NCBI GenBank assembly: GCA_009741485.1
Contig: CM019238.1
Span: 14,474,438 to 14,538,437 of the forward strand
DNA: 64,000 nt
Reading direction: 5' to 3'
Source: Malurus cyaneus samueli
Lineage: Eukaryota > Chordata > Aves > Passeriformes > Maluridae
This document shows, piece by piece, positions 1 to 10,300 of the stretch. Within the stretch, counting starts at the first letter, position 1. Every line of letters starts with the position of its first letter. The notes beneath the pieces are model-generated. The model saw only the letters and a program-made list of their open reading frames with translations, was not told the DNA's origin and ran no database searches. Made by a program: the position numbers and the translations under genes.

Positions 1-1452
1 GACAACCTGCATCAAAAACTGCTCTGAACTGCCTCGAACAGTTCCTGGAATAGTCTGGGCATGTCTGGGCCCCATTTGATCCTGTGCTCAGCTGGATCCA
101 TCACTGAGCCCCATGGTCTCTCCCGGACCCCTTTCCTGATCCTCTCCTGGGCGTGAGGAATGAATCTCCCTTGAAATAACAAAAGAAGAAGCAGAGGAAA
201 TCCCCAGGTGGAATAATCCGTGGGCTGGCACGCTGAACATACCCATGAGAGGAGCTGGAGGAACATTTCCCCCGGGTTAGAATGATTCGTGACAAAGCGG
301 GGCCGTGTGCGCTGATCTTTGCAACAGAGAGCGAACCTGAATAAATCATCAGCAAGGAGAGAAACTGAGGGTTTTTGAACAGCTTTGAATTTTTTATTCT
401 GAGAAGTAGAACAAAAAGTCAGCGTCCTGGAGGTTGTAAAATCCCAAAATACAGGCAAACTATGATGGGTAATAATATGGAAAACTATGGGAGTTTATCT
501 AACAGCCAAGGTCTTCCAGCCAAATTATCTTTACTGCCTGAGCCAGCACCATGGTGGTGAAAAACACTGGGAATAAATGAAAATGCAAACCATCTTTGAG
601 GGGAGGAGCCTCAGTAACAGGACATGAATGATTTGGAAGGTTCTCCTTGGGAAAATGGAAGCCCTGATTCCAAAATAATGGTTTGGGGCTTTTGTCATCC
701 AAGGAAAATTAAATGAGTGGAATTACGCCCTGTGACATTGATGGGCTTTGAATTCAGGTGCTTCTTTCTCTTTCAAAAATATGTCAAAATATATGAAAAA
801 AAAGTGCCCAGTCAAGCCTGGATAGAAAATGTGGGACAAAGGGGTATTGACAGATTGCCTGTCAAATGACAGGAATTAGAGAAACAGTTTTTTTTTTGTG
901 CAAATGTGTCAAAATACCACTCTTATACGCAACATAGGTTACCTCAAATTCTTCCATGGTTGTACTGAACTTAAAAAAAAAATAAGAATTTTAAGAAAGA
1001 ATACAACTTGTACAGTTTCCAATAGCTAATAGAAATATTTATTCTCAATTCTGGCCCCTCTGTTGCCTAAAAAGAGAAGTATTTTACCTTTGAGAGCTTT
1101 GTCATTATTATGTCCATTGTAAACAGCTATTTAGACAGAACTAAAGCTACCAAAAGTGGTCTCCCAAAACTCAGAGAGGAAGCTGACATGCTGTTCAGCC
1201 TTCTTGAAGGAGAATTGATGTGAATCCTTTTGTAAAGAAGATCTGTGCTCTGAGCACTCCAAATACATCATAGAATACTAATCACACTATTTCCCAAAGC
1301 TAAAGAAAAATAAAAAAGGATAGAGTGCATCACTGAGCTGAGAATGGCACATCTCTTTGGAGACGCTTTAGCGAGGGGAAAGATGCCTGTCTGCATCCTT
1401 AACTATATAAAAAAAGAGCCCTGAAAGAGTAAAGAATAAACTGCCAGACAGT
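1..1452. other. Upstream intergenic flank, no gene seen
   Basis: This is non-coding DNA upstream of CNKSR2. Open frames here, including a 148-codon minus-strand frame at 12-458, have no domain, repeated motif or splice-site support. Stretches such as 775-1000 and 1250-1320 are AT-rich with short A and T runs. I recognise no mobile element before the CR1 end at 1453. Distal regulatory DNA is possible, but nothing visible demonstrates it. Confidence 0.6.
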
Positions 1453-1682
1453 AGGATTAGACTGGATTTTAGGAAGGAATTGAGGGTGGGGAGGCCCTGG
1501 CACAGGGTGTCCAGAGAAGCTGTGGCTGCCCCTGGATCCCTGGAAGTGTCCAAGGCCAGGTTGGATGGGGCTTGGAGCAACCTGGGATAGGGGAAAATTC
1601 CCCTGCTCATGGCAGGGAGTGGAGCTGGTTGAGGTTTAAGCTCCCTTCCAACCTAAACCATGCTGGGATTCTGTGATGAATA
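1453..1682 (+). mobile_element. CR1 LINE, truncated 3' end
   Basis: This is a 5'-truncated copy of the avian CR1 retrotransposon containing only its 3' part. It opens with the 'GGATTAGACTGGATTTTAGG' segment. It continues through 'GGCCCTGGCACAGG', 'AGAAGCTGTGGCTGCCCCTG', 'TCCAAGGCCAGGTTGGATGG' and 'CTTCCAACCTAAACCATGC', and ends with the ATTCTGTGATGA-like tail. It is inserted in the same orientation as CNKSR2. No reverse-transcriptase coding sequence remains. It lies about 1.3 kb upstream of the start codon. Confidence 0.92.
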
Positions 1683-2278
1683 TTCCATTGGTGTTTCATG
1701 TTCCCCCAGATGGGAGAGAGAGGACAGATCTCGCCCTGGGCACTTTAACCCAGCCCCAGGGGGAGCAGACAAGATAACAACATCATCCTCTTCCCATGAT
1801 GTGCTGGGGGAACTTGGAGCAGCACAGGAGAAAAAGGCACAGATGAAAAGTCACCGAGGAGAAAGGTGGAACAGCTTTGTTCTGCCTTTTTTTTCTGGAA
1901 TCTGAGTTTCTCCCCTTAAGGTAAAATAGTGGGGCTGCAGATCTCAGGCAATAGGTTGGAGCCAGCAGCACCTCCTCAGCCACAGGATGCAGAATTTGTG
2001 CTGCATGAGGTGCAGAGAGTCACAAATGGGTGCAAAAGGTGCTGCTTGTCTCATTAAAACAAACTAAACTTCAGGATTAGGGATACTGAAAACATTCTTT
2101 TCCTTCATAACACAAGGGAGAGATTGACTAACGATCCCAGCACTGAGAGTCAAAATACTTGCTGTACTTGTCTATCCTAAAGTGCTGTAGTAGTACAAAT
2201 TGACTTCTCGATGCTGTCATTCTTTCACTACAAAATGAGCAGCTCTAGGAGAAATATCCTGGCTCTGAATGTGGCCAG
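1683..2278. other. Intergenic flank between CR1 copy and promoter region
   Basis: There is no gene here. The sequence is of mixed composition, with overlapping short ORFs on both strands near 1660-1983 that have no recognisable content. I see no further repeat. Confidence 0.55.
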
Positions 2279-2331
2279 AAAAAAAAAAAAAAAAGAGTTT
2301 TCTCCCACCCAGTAGTTTTTTTTTTTTTTTT
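2279..2331. repeat. A16 run facing a T16 run (inverted homopolymers)
   Basis: A 16-base A run (2279-2294) is followed after 21 bases by a 16-base T run (2316-2331). The two can pair as an A:T stem. They sit about 630 bp upstream of the CNKSR2 start and just before the CpG-rich block. Poly(dA:dT) tracts are known to disfavour nucleosomes, so a promoter-boundary role is possible. That role is inferred from position only. Confidence 0.8.
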
Positions 2332-2549
2332 CCTTGGGTAAGACTTTTCGTACTGCCTTTGACATTCTGAATTACATGATTACACAGTACAAGACTCCAG
2401 CAACATTTCGCATTGTAAAGATGGAGATGCTCAGCATTTTGCCAGATGCCAGGCGATATTCTGACGTTTCTCCCTTCACTTTAAGCCGAGTGACAGTCAG
2501 CATATTCACAATGAAGCCGAGACAATCTGCTATCAAGTTACAGTAGTGA
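2332..2549. other. Promoter-proximal upstream segment of CNKSR2
   Basis: This is a moderately AT-rich segment directly before the CpG-rich block, without homopolymers or repeats. It has open frames on both strands (70 codons plus, about 136 minus), neither with recognisable content. The lack of repeats next to a promoter makes it a plausible conserved proximal regulatory segment. I cannot identify individual factor sites with confidence. Confidence 0.4.
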
Positions 2550-2760
2550 CATTTTTCCCTGATGAAGATCGCCGGGCTGGCTGGAATAAAGCGGCTCGGT
2601 GGGAGCGGGCGTGCGGAGCGGCTCCGGCGCGGCTCTGTCCGTGTGTAATGCCATGTTTTATCCGTGCCGGTGGCTCGGCGGGCACAGGCTTTGGTAAGTA
2701 AGTCTGTACTGCACCATTTCCTGGCTCGGTGCTCCGGGTGTTGCAGGCTGTGTGCAGTGG
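2550..2760 (+). promoter_or_regulatory. CNKSR2: CpG-rich promoter block of CNKSR2
   Basis: CpG density rises sharply here compared with the CpG-poor flanks. Runs such as GCGGCTCGG, GCGGGCGTGCGGAGCGG and CTCCGGCGCGG fall within about 100 bases. No convincing TATA box lies within it, as expected for a CpG-island promoter of a neuronal signalling gene. It ends about 200 bases before the start codon, so transcription probably begins in or shortly after it. A second, weaker CpG-rich zone continues into the start of intron 1 (about 3120-3620). The exact start site cannot be read from sequence. Confidence 0.65.
2694..2700 (+). promoter_or_regulatory. Strong splice-donor-like site in the leader
   Basis: GTAAGTA preceded by TTTG is close to the ideal vertebrate 5' splice site. 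It lies in the CpG-rich block upstream of the start codon. If used, it would define an untranslated first exon ending at 2693. I see no clearly good acceptor between here and 2961, so an untranslated exon would have to splice elsewhere (for example to exon 2 or to an alternative exon). It may simply be unused. Confidence 0.3.
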
Positions 2761-2893
2761 GGGAGGTGCCAGAGCTGATCAAGCAGTGTAATTTTATACA
2801 TTACTGAATCAGTGCAGGAGGAACCTGGAGGGACAAAGCATCATCTTCTCTTTGAACTGCGCTGTAAAATCCGACAGCTCGCGTAGCCCAGCC

Positions 2894-2902
2894 ATGCTCT
2901 GA
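2894..2902 (+). promoter_or_regulatory. Two-codon upstream ORF
   Basis: ATGCTCTGA is a minimal Met-Leu-stop uORF 59 bases upstream of the main start, in the expected 5' leader. Uses of such uORFs to damp translation are well known. Whether ribosomes use this one depends on the transcription start being upstream of 2894. Confidence 0.45.
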
Positions 2903-2941
2903 TACAATTTTTCTCTCCTTTTCTCCCCGATTTTGGTGTGA

Positions 2942-2953
2942 ATGATAAAGTGA
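2942..2953 (+). promoter_or_regulatory. Three-codon upstream ORF ending 7 bases before the main ATG
   Basis: ATGATAAAGTGA (Met-Ile-Lys-stop) ends at 2953. The paired ATGs follow at 2958 and 2961. The very short gap disfavours efficient re-initiation at the main start, so leaky scanning would be the main route. It is in the same frame as neither ATG's coding frame interruption and therefore does not extend the protein. Confidence 0.45.
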
Positions 2954-2960
2954 TCTGATG

Positions 2961-3024
2961 ATGGCTCTCGTTATGGAACCTATTAGCAAGTGGACGCCCA
3001 AGCAAGTAGTGGATTGGATGAAAG
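2961..3024 (+). CDS. CNKSR2: CNKSR2 first coding exon (start of SAM domain)
   Basis: CNKSR2 is a scaffold that links Ras/Raf/MAPK signalling to the neuronal postsynaptic membrane, using SAM, CRIC, PDZ and PH domains. This exon encodes only its N-terminus: Met-Ala-Leu-Val, then MEPISKWTPKQVVDWMK and the first base of a Gly codon. From memory of the family, this is the CNKSR2 pattern: a Met-Ala-Leu leader, then MEP-x-SKW-x-P-x-QVVDWMKG at the start of the SAM domain. The paralogue CNKSR3 lacks the Met-Ala-Leu leader and has a different residue after the second Trp. ATG at 2958 is also in frame, but the ATG at 2961 has A at -3 and G at +4 and matches the known N-terminus, so I chose it. The exon ends in phase 1 at AAAG before GTAGGA. 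The rest of the gene lies beyond the window. Confidence 0.88.
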
Positions 3025-3030
3025 GTAGGA
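3025..3030 (+). promoter_or_regulatory. CNKSR2: Splice donor of CNKSR2 exon 1
   Basis: GTAGGA follows AAAG. The homology to CNKSR2 stops exactly at this GT. Reading through gives an unrelated tail that stops at 3338. The donor is weaker than GTAAGT but acceptable, and it splits a Gly codon after its first base, which fits the family's Met-Lys-Gly sequence. Confidence 0.8.
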
Positions 3031-3119
3031 TCGTTTATTGCCGTGTATTGTCTGTACTTGGGATCCTGGCAATTTGCATCCGTGCTCTGGCATTCTTTGT
3101 TTTGGGACGAGTTTATTCA

Positions 3120-3620
3120 GTTGTGCTCATCCCTGCGCTGCTTTGCCCGGGTTGGTTTGACAGGGCTGAGGAGAGGCTGCTCAGGCTGCGCCGTGTTGTG
3201 GGAATCGCTGCCGAGAACGGAGCGGGGATCAACTGCGTGTGCTGGACAATGCAGACACAAAGTGTTTGTGTCTCACGGCTCCATTATGCCTCGCACAGGG
3301 CAGCGCCGGGATGTTTGGCCGCTTTAAATTTGCCCTGATTAGCTCTGGTTTGCTCATATCAGGTGATGTGATGCAGTGGCTGTGCAGCACTCGTCTGTAG
3401 TTTTGGGTACCACAAGGAGCTCCAGACGCCGGGGGCTGGACTGAGGCATCCTCCTGCTCCTTTAGGGACGTGTCCTGCTCCTCTCAGCCTCCCCAGCCGC
3501 TCGTCCGGGGCTCCCTGGCCGCTCCAGCCTTTGGGAAAGCGCAGGGCTGAGCGCGGCTCCGCGGGGAAACTCGGCGGGATAACTTGACAGGAATGATGAT
3601 TTCCCTGCTCATTCGCAGTT
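3120..3620 (+). promoter_or_regulatory. CpG-rich 5' end of intron 1
   Basis: CpG dinucleotides remain frequent after the exon, for example around 3190-3240 and 3485-3580 (GCCGCTCGTCCGGGG, GAGCGCGGCTCCGCGGGG). Downstream the CpG density falls to the background of the window. This looks like the 3' shoulder of the promoter CpG island and could contain intronic regulatory sites or secondary start sites. Confidence 0.5.
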
Positions 3621-6359
3621 TCACAACACAGCCGTCAGCCGTGACATGTTTTGCCTGACAATGCTCGGCTGTGCTGCAAACAGAGCGGGATGGATGGGAG
3701 GGTGAGGGATTGTTCCTGACGATAAGTGGTTTGAATTTCTCCGGAGTGGGGGGAAAATGTATTCCCACGGTGGGATGCATTAGTGTTGTTGTGCAGGGTT
3801 TCTGATGAGCTGTCTGTCTCTGAGACAAATAATTCCTGCCACGGTGGATCTCTGTTATATAAGGAGAAGGGGTGCAAATTTGGGGTGTAGGTTACTCATG
3901 GAATGATTCCTGTAATGCAATGACCGAACGTAGGGGTGGGTTGAGTTGGATGCCCACTCTAATATCCTTAAAGCTTTCAAAGTGTTCTCATTAATAAGGG
4001 GATGGTTCTGATCTCATTTTGCTGAGCTACATCTCCACACTTCGCTGGAATCGGGCTCTTTTGGTGCTCATCAGACACGTTGCCATCATGAGCTAATTAT
4101 TTTACAGGCACGGAGTGTTGGGAAGCAAAAGCTGTCTAGGGGAATGTGTGTACTTTGTTTCTCAGGTGTTTGGGAACTCGGGGTAATTGGGAGGGCTTGA
4201 GCAGGTCATTGGGATGGATTCTGAAACCTTCAGCTATAGGACTGGTTCCCAGTCTCCAATGTCATTAGGTGATATCAAATCCTAATGTAAGTGCAGAGGA
4301 GTTTTCTGATCCACACCTTCATTTTCAGTACATGAAAGAGTTAAAAAGTGGACAGGTCACTCTGCTATTTTAACTCATTGTTTCAATTATAATGTAAATT
4401 AAATGCCAAAGTGTATAGAATACTTGTTGCTAAATTAAAAAAAAATGCTTCCTGGTACTTTTCTATCCTTTCTGATGCAAACTAATTCCATCTTGGGGAG
4501 CAGTAACCCATAATGAGCAGTGGAGGAAGGTCATACGAGCAGCAGGTTTTTGAGTGTCTGGAGTTGCCTGACAGTTGGATTTCCATACCAGACTGCACAG
4601 TGCACCATCCATGGGGATATCTGGAGTAGGCAGCAGTGTCAGTGCACAAAGACAATGCAATGAACATTAAAGTATTCACAATGTTGACATTTTCCTTGGT
4701 AGCATGAGCTGCACATCCACAAACAGGAAAGTTGCACGTTTGTCCATTTTCCCCATGTTAATATTACAAACCCCTTTTAATCCCTGCATTTACCTTTCCA
4801 ATGCACAGTTCAATTGTAGCCAAAGGAAATACCTAACCCACACAAATGGCAGACCAGAATCAGTTTAAAACTCCTTGTAACTACCTTATTTGGCAAAAAT
4901 TGCCCAACTGTGGCCACTGTTTGCCTGTGATTTCCATGTGTTTTGGAGCTCAGCTCTGTTGGCTACGGTCACTCTGCTAAATCCACGTGCCAGGGAGGTT
5001 GAAGGTCTGCACAGGCAGTGATTTTCACAAGGTGGTTTTTATGTATTTCTTCTATTCTGAAAGGTCACTTCTTTCACAGAAGTAAAAGATAAATTAAAGG
5101 CACTCTTGAAAAATTACCACTTTATGAATGAGGAATATTACCTTGACTGTGGAGAGCAACATGTTAAAAAATGATGTAGCAAACGTTGCAACTGTAAGAT
5201 ACCTTTGGGGGATTTAAAAATACGCAGCCAATTGGTTTTATTTGTAGAGATTGTAAATGATAATGTATTTCATAGGGCAATGACAGCAACATGCTTTTAA
5301 AACTTGCATTTATCATATTCCTTGAAGCCACTGTAACTTATTTCTTAAACCTGTTAGCAAAGCCTGTGTTTTGAAACTAACTGGGAGTGAGTACCAGAAA
5401 CATCAAATAATTGTAGAGAAGATGGAAGGAAGCCACAAAAATGATGTTAATGGTTTGAGACCCAGGTCCCCAGAACGCGTCCTGGTTACAGCATCCAAAG
5501 AGAGCAGCAGCTGCAGCCTGAGCCCCCCCCCAAGAGGAGACACCCTTCTGTTCTTTTCCTTTAGGAAATGTTACTTGCCAAAAAAGTAAAAATTGGTAGG
5601 CTCTAAGGAACATTATAATGACAAGTTGGCATCTTGTATTTATCCACAGTTCCTTTCTCGGGAGCGCACTCAACTGGAATTCAATTAGGGAACTGCATCT
5701 GATGGTGTGGACAACCTGAAAAGGCCATGCAAGTCTGGAGAAATTGATTCCTGAGGCTCTCAGAGGATCTAGGAGTTAAAACTCTGGGTACTTTTACATT
5801 AAAGAAACTGTCTTTAAGCAAAAATATCTTGTCAAGTTTAGCAGATACGGCAGAAGGCACTGTGGTTAAAAGGGAAGGTTTCAAAGGAGCTGAAAACATT
5901 AATTGGGAAGATATTTTTAGCAACAGTTTTCAGTCAGTATTCTTTTCTTTCCCCCCAGATTTTCCAAATTTTTAAACGTCTCTAAGTGGTTTTCCCTTCA
6001 GAAAAGGAGCAGGCATTTCCCCTGGTATGCACCCATTTCTTACATAACTTACCTGTTTTCCTGGGTGCTGTGGACCCAAAAGGTACTTGAGAAAAATCCT
6101 TTGCCTTGCTCAGATTCCACCGTCACCCCAGCAGAAAACAAACATTACCCAAAAAGCTCTCCAGTGCCTTGGGGATCCCAGGGGTTTCTATCTGGGCAGC
6201 TTTCCCTTGGATTAGGTTTAACATGGAAATGTGAGTAGATGACAATCTTCACCCCCAAGATGTGCATCTGGAATGCTTCACCTGGAGATTCTGGTTGTTT
6301 TTTGGTGCAGGAGCTCCCTGTGAGACTCAGGGACACTTTGCAGGTTATCAGTGAACCCT
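3621..6359. other. Intron 1 segment, no feature recognised
   Basis: Background intronic DNA, AT-rich around 4320-4450 and 5040-5340. No CR1 or tandem repeat beyond short homopolymers (for example a C9 run near 5524). ORFs are short and lack recognisable content. Confidence 0.55.
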
Positions 6360-6403
6360 CCAAACCCAAACCCAAACCCAAACCCAAACCCAAACCCAAA
6401 CCC
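6360..6403 (+). repeat. (CCCAAA)n hexamer repeat, about 7 copies
   Basis: An uninterrupted run of CCCAAA units covers 44 bases. Its complement is TTTGGG repeated, similar to but not the vertebrate telomere unit TTAGGG. It opens coding frames in both directions (Lys-Pro and Gly-Phe/Gly-Leu dipeptides) that are artefacts. The G-rich complement has seven GGG runs with 3-base spacers and could form a G-quadruplex. Confidence 0.95.
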
Positions 6404-7059
6404 ATCTCTTTTAACATGGACTGAGGAGGAGAGTCCTGTACAGGACTGGGGGTTTGGGGTGCAGACGGGAGGGAGGATGTCTGACTGAATGAATAAAAGG
6501 CTGATAATTTGTGTTTCCATTGGAGGCAGAATCTGAAGGGGATTCTGTGTGCTTTTACAACCAAGAGCATTGGAGATGTTGTACTTCCTAAGGGGAGCAG
6601 TTTACAAGTAGGTCATTTAAAACATGAACTCATTTACAGGGAAGTGACACCTCTTGTCCAAATGAATCCTCACTTTTCAAAGCAGTCAGAGGAAATGAAA
6701 CGAAATACAATGCCACGAAACACAGCCGTGACTTTCAGAGAATGCAGTGTTATTGAACAGCTGAAAATTAAAATGGGAATCCAGCTATTCCTTAAGTACC
6801 TGTAACAACTCCACACAGAGTCTGTGATTCAAAGTCCTGGCGACTGACAGGTTTGTCTGCCAAAACACCCTGCAGTGGAGCTTTCTCTCCTAACAAATGC
6901 TCTGCTTTAGATGCCCATTTCACAACTGCAAGACATTTTTTCCCCTTTAAATCAAGAATTTCTGCACTCCCAACAGGAGATGTAGACATAAAAAAAAAAA
7001 ATAAAAATTAATTCAGTTGGTAAACTGATTAACTGTGCTGCACTGATCCTGTGCAGAAT
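6404..7059. other. Intron 1 segment, no feature recognised
   Basis: Background sequence between the hexamer run and the first copy of the paired element. There is a short A run near 6991-7002. I see no repeat or exon. Confidence 0.5.
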
Positions 7060-7365
7060 AATTATATGTTTAGCTGAAGGGTTTTCCTTAGCATGTAATT
7101 CCCTGATTTCAGGCTGGCTCATAAAAGAGAAAGGCAGGGAGGGAGGGAGTGGAGAGCAGGGAAGCTGATGACGTGAGAGGACTTGTTAACATTCACATCA
7201 CGCCGGGCTCCGGCAAACCCCTCTCCCTCTGCCTTTGCTTCCCATGAGCTCACTACCTGTGCTGGAGCGATGTGTCACAGCCTGGGAGCCTCCTCTCCGT
7301 GCAGGACATCACGTTTATCAGACCCCAGAATGTGCTGGAAAGGCAGCAGAGTGTTCTGATGTTCT
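7060..7365 (+). repeat. Copy A of an unrecognised paired intronic element
   Basis: This segment is colinear with 18690-18985. Shared words in order: TTTTCCTT (7082), AATTCCC (7097), CAGGCTG (7110), AAAAGAG (7123), GGGAAGC (7159), TGATGACG (7166), CCGGGC (7203), GGCAAACCCCT (7212), TACCTG (7254) and TGATGTT (7358). Copy A has an extra (GGGA)n-like insertion around 7135-7150. It does not resemble CR1. It could be an old, uncatalogued transposable element or a duplicated regulatory element. The edges are approximate. Confidence 0.6.
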
Positions 7366-10300
7366 GCACGAGCAGCCCTGGAGGTGCTGAGCTGGGTGAT
7401 GCTTGGCTTCCCTGATCCCTCTCCCTGACCCCAGAATCCCACAAGGCAGGAGCACAATCCCACCAGATGCAATTTGAAACTAGAGTGGATAACAGAGGTC
7501 ATCCCTTATTTAGAAAAATGTCTGTTTTATAACATCATTTCAGCTCTTTCTGAAGACAAATAGAAGAGATCTGAGCCACAAATGCAGAATTAGTGTTGAA
7601 TTTCCAAGCTGATCTAAGGTAAAGGTTTCATCGTTTTCATTCTGCTCTCACCAGTTTTACAACTGAAACAAACAATTTGCTGTTGTGGCTCCCCCTTGGG
7701 CTCCTGTGCTCCACTGGCACCACATTTCCAGTTGTGTTTGGGAAGTCACTGAATCAGAATTGGCTGCATTTCCTCTCCGCTTTCTCTTACAGGTTTAGGG
7801 CTTTAATGCTTTTCAGTAATGACTTTCGTGAACAACTGTTGAGTGCTGTAAGCGATCTGCTTTACAAGGGTCAGCAGAGCCCTCTCAGAGCTGACAGCTC
7901 TGCAGTGGGAGGGCTTCAGGTCAGATTTCAAGGAACAGGATCCCAATTTTCAACACAGTGAAGTGTTGGAATAAACTATCCCAGCAGGTTTGGCCATTTC
8001 CTCTGTAGGAGGATTTGACTACAACCAAGAAGAGCTCCAGCATCTCTCTGGAGATGTTTCTGTGCTCAGCCTGTCCCCAGAAGAGTGACCTGATGTTTTC
8101 TCAAGGCCTCTAGCAACTCTGTCAAGATATTGCATGGGAATCACCCTCATCTTTGGAATGTGAACCGGTCCCAAAGAGATCACAGCTCTGGCTTCCTCCT
8201 GGATATTTCACAGTTCTTATTCCCCATAACACCCTTGGGAGAAGACATCCAAATGTCTAAAGCTCAAAGTCCTCCTGCTGTGTTCCACAAGGAGGGCAGC
8301 AAACCTGGTGAGGAGCAAACCCAGACCTGCTCCACTTCCACCAACCCTTCCCAAAAGGCTCCTTCCTCCCAGCCCAAGGGGTTAAGGTGTCAAATGAGCT
8401 CAGAATAATGGCAGGATGACCAAGAGCTCAGGGCTTTGACTGTTACCTCTTTGAATTCAGCTGGTACAGCCCTGGCAGCCTGCAGAGACAGCAGAGCACT
8501 TTGCTGAGCCCGTGGCTCCAGTTTGTGCCTTCCCAGTAACTGCAGCCCTGGTTGGGGTCATGGCCAGCTGGCCCACAGCCAAATACTGCACAGAGACCTC
8601 CCAAAATCAAGTCTGTCTCGAATTCTCCATGGAAATTATTTGGCTGAGGTATTTCTGCTTCCCTATCACTATTACCTCATCTCCACTAATACCTCTTTGA
8701 GGACCAATTAGAAACTGGTCTATATATCTTCCAGGAACCAACTGGATTAGCACTATCTGCATAAAAGATTTCAGCGACATTTAGCAATTTAATGATCTGC
8801 ATTTATTATCAGGTTATTTAGGACCATATTCTGAAATTTCCCTATCTGTAAAGCAGATATGTTCAGACCTCTTTAAGAAATCTAATTCTGCTCCCAGAGA
8901 AAAGACTGAGCTCAATGAAAGTCTCTCAAGTCACATTTATCAAGCGTAACTAATCTTTCAGGTCATTATGTAAAGAAATTTACTTCATTGTCTTGCAGCT
9001 TAATATCAGCAGTCAGACAATGTGTCACGCATTGCTGCTTCGTGTAACTTTTACCATGTGCTAAAATTATGCAAAATCCCCAAATTTCTCCCAGTCCTGA
9101 CCATGCCAGGGAGGCCAGAGCAGCAATGCAAATTCAGAAGAGCTCAGCCTTCTCCAGCTCTCCATTATTTCACAGTGTTTCATCTTACCAAGTGAAATTC
9201 AGGATAAATTGGCCCCTGTGGTTGGCGCTTTTGGACCACGTGAAATGAGGTGCTGCATGTCAAGAAGCTGCAAAGACACTGGGTCCTGCTGAGCAATAAG
9301 ATGCTTTCATGGCTTCTTCCCAGACTTTCTTGCCCCTCTAATTCTGAATTTTCCCTTGCTTTGGCAGGAGTGACATCAGCCCATGTGCAGTGACATTGAG
9401 AGCTCTGTGTGTAACACTGTTACCAGTTTGTAAAAAGTGGATTTCCCACAAAAAGAGCAGAACGTCTCAGTGCTAGGAGATTGCTGACTGCCTAGGTTGG
9501 AAAGCAGTTTGAGAAACATTTAATTGTGCAGAAAAATACATTTTAGATATCATTTTAGTGCATAAAAAACACTGCCCAGGTTGGGGAGGGTCAGGCAAAG
9601 CCCCGTTCCAGATCCTGTCCCAGAACCCGTGGGAAGGCAGCTCTGTGTTTCCTGGCTCTGTCCTCAAGAAAAGCTTCTAAATGTGCTTGGATAAAGAAAT
9701 ATTCCTGCCTAAGAAATTTCATTACATCTCACTCTGGTGGGTTCAATGTCTCGTTTTTCTGTTTGCAATGAAGGACAAAAAGGGAAGCGAAAACAAACTG
9801 CGATTTGTCCCTTTGCAAAATTGTTTTAACACCTACAAAGCTTTCAAAGCTAAAAAAGGCAGAGCTCATCCCTTTAATGCCATTCTTTCAGAACTGCTGT
9901 CCTGCCACGCTGTCAGAAATGTGGCTCTGATGGTGAAACTCTGTTGATATGAAACAAAGCGTTTTACTGAATAAACAGCAATAACATCAAATATTGCTGA
10001 GCAATAATATGCATTCATCCTCTGCAGCCTGAGTAATTTTGTAGATATCTTCTAAATGCTGCTTTGTATTACTAATTTAAATTGCTACATTTGCAGTTGA
10101 GATTTTTTAGTAAAGATTATTTTCTCTTCCCTGATGCCATCGCAGCGATTGCAGGAGCTGGGATGTGGAGATTCAGGAGTTTCTGTCAAAGGATTCAGAG
10201 GGAGGGAAAAATTATGAGGTTGTAGTTATGAAGGGCTCTAGTGATGAATCAAAATGAAATTATTTCTGATTAACTAACGCTCAAACAGCTCCCAAAATGT

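Noticed and set aside
3043..3327. 94-codon ORF in the CpG-rich start of intron 1
   Set aside because: GC-rich sequence has fewer stops; the frame has no known motif and begins inside the intron.
2958..3338. 126-codon ORF starting at the CNKSR2 ATG
   Set aside because: Only the first 22 codons match CNKSR2; the rest is read-through past the GT donor at 3025.
6145..6570. 141-codon minus ORF with Gly-Leu repeats
   Set aside because: Its repeated part is the (CCCAAA)n microsatellite; the flanks have no recognisable content.
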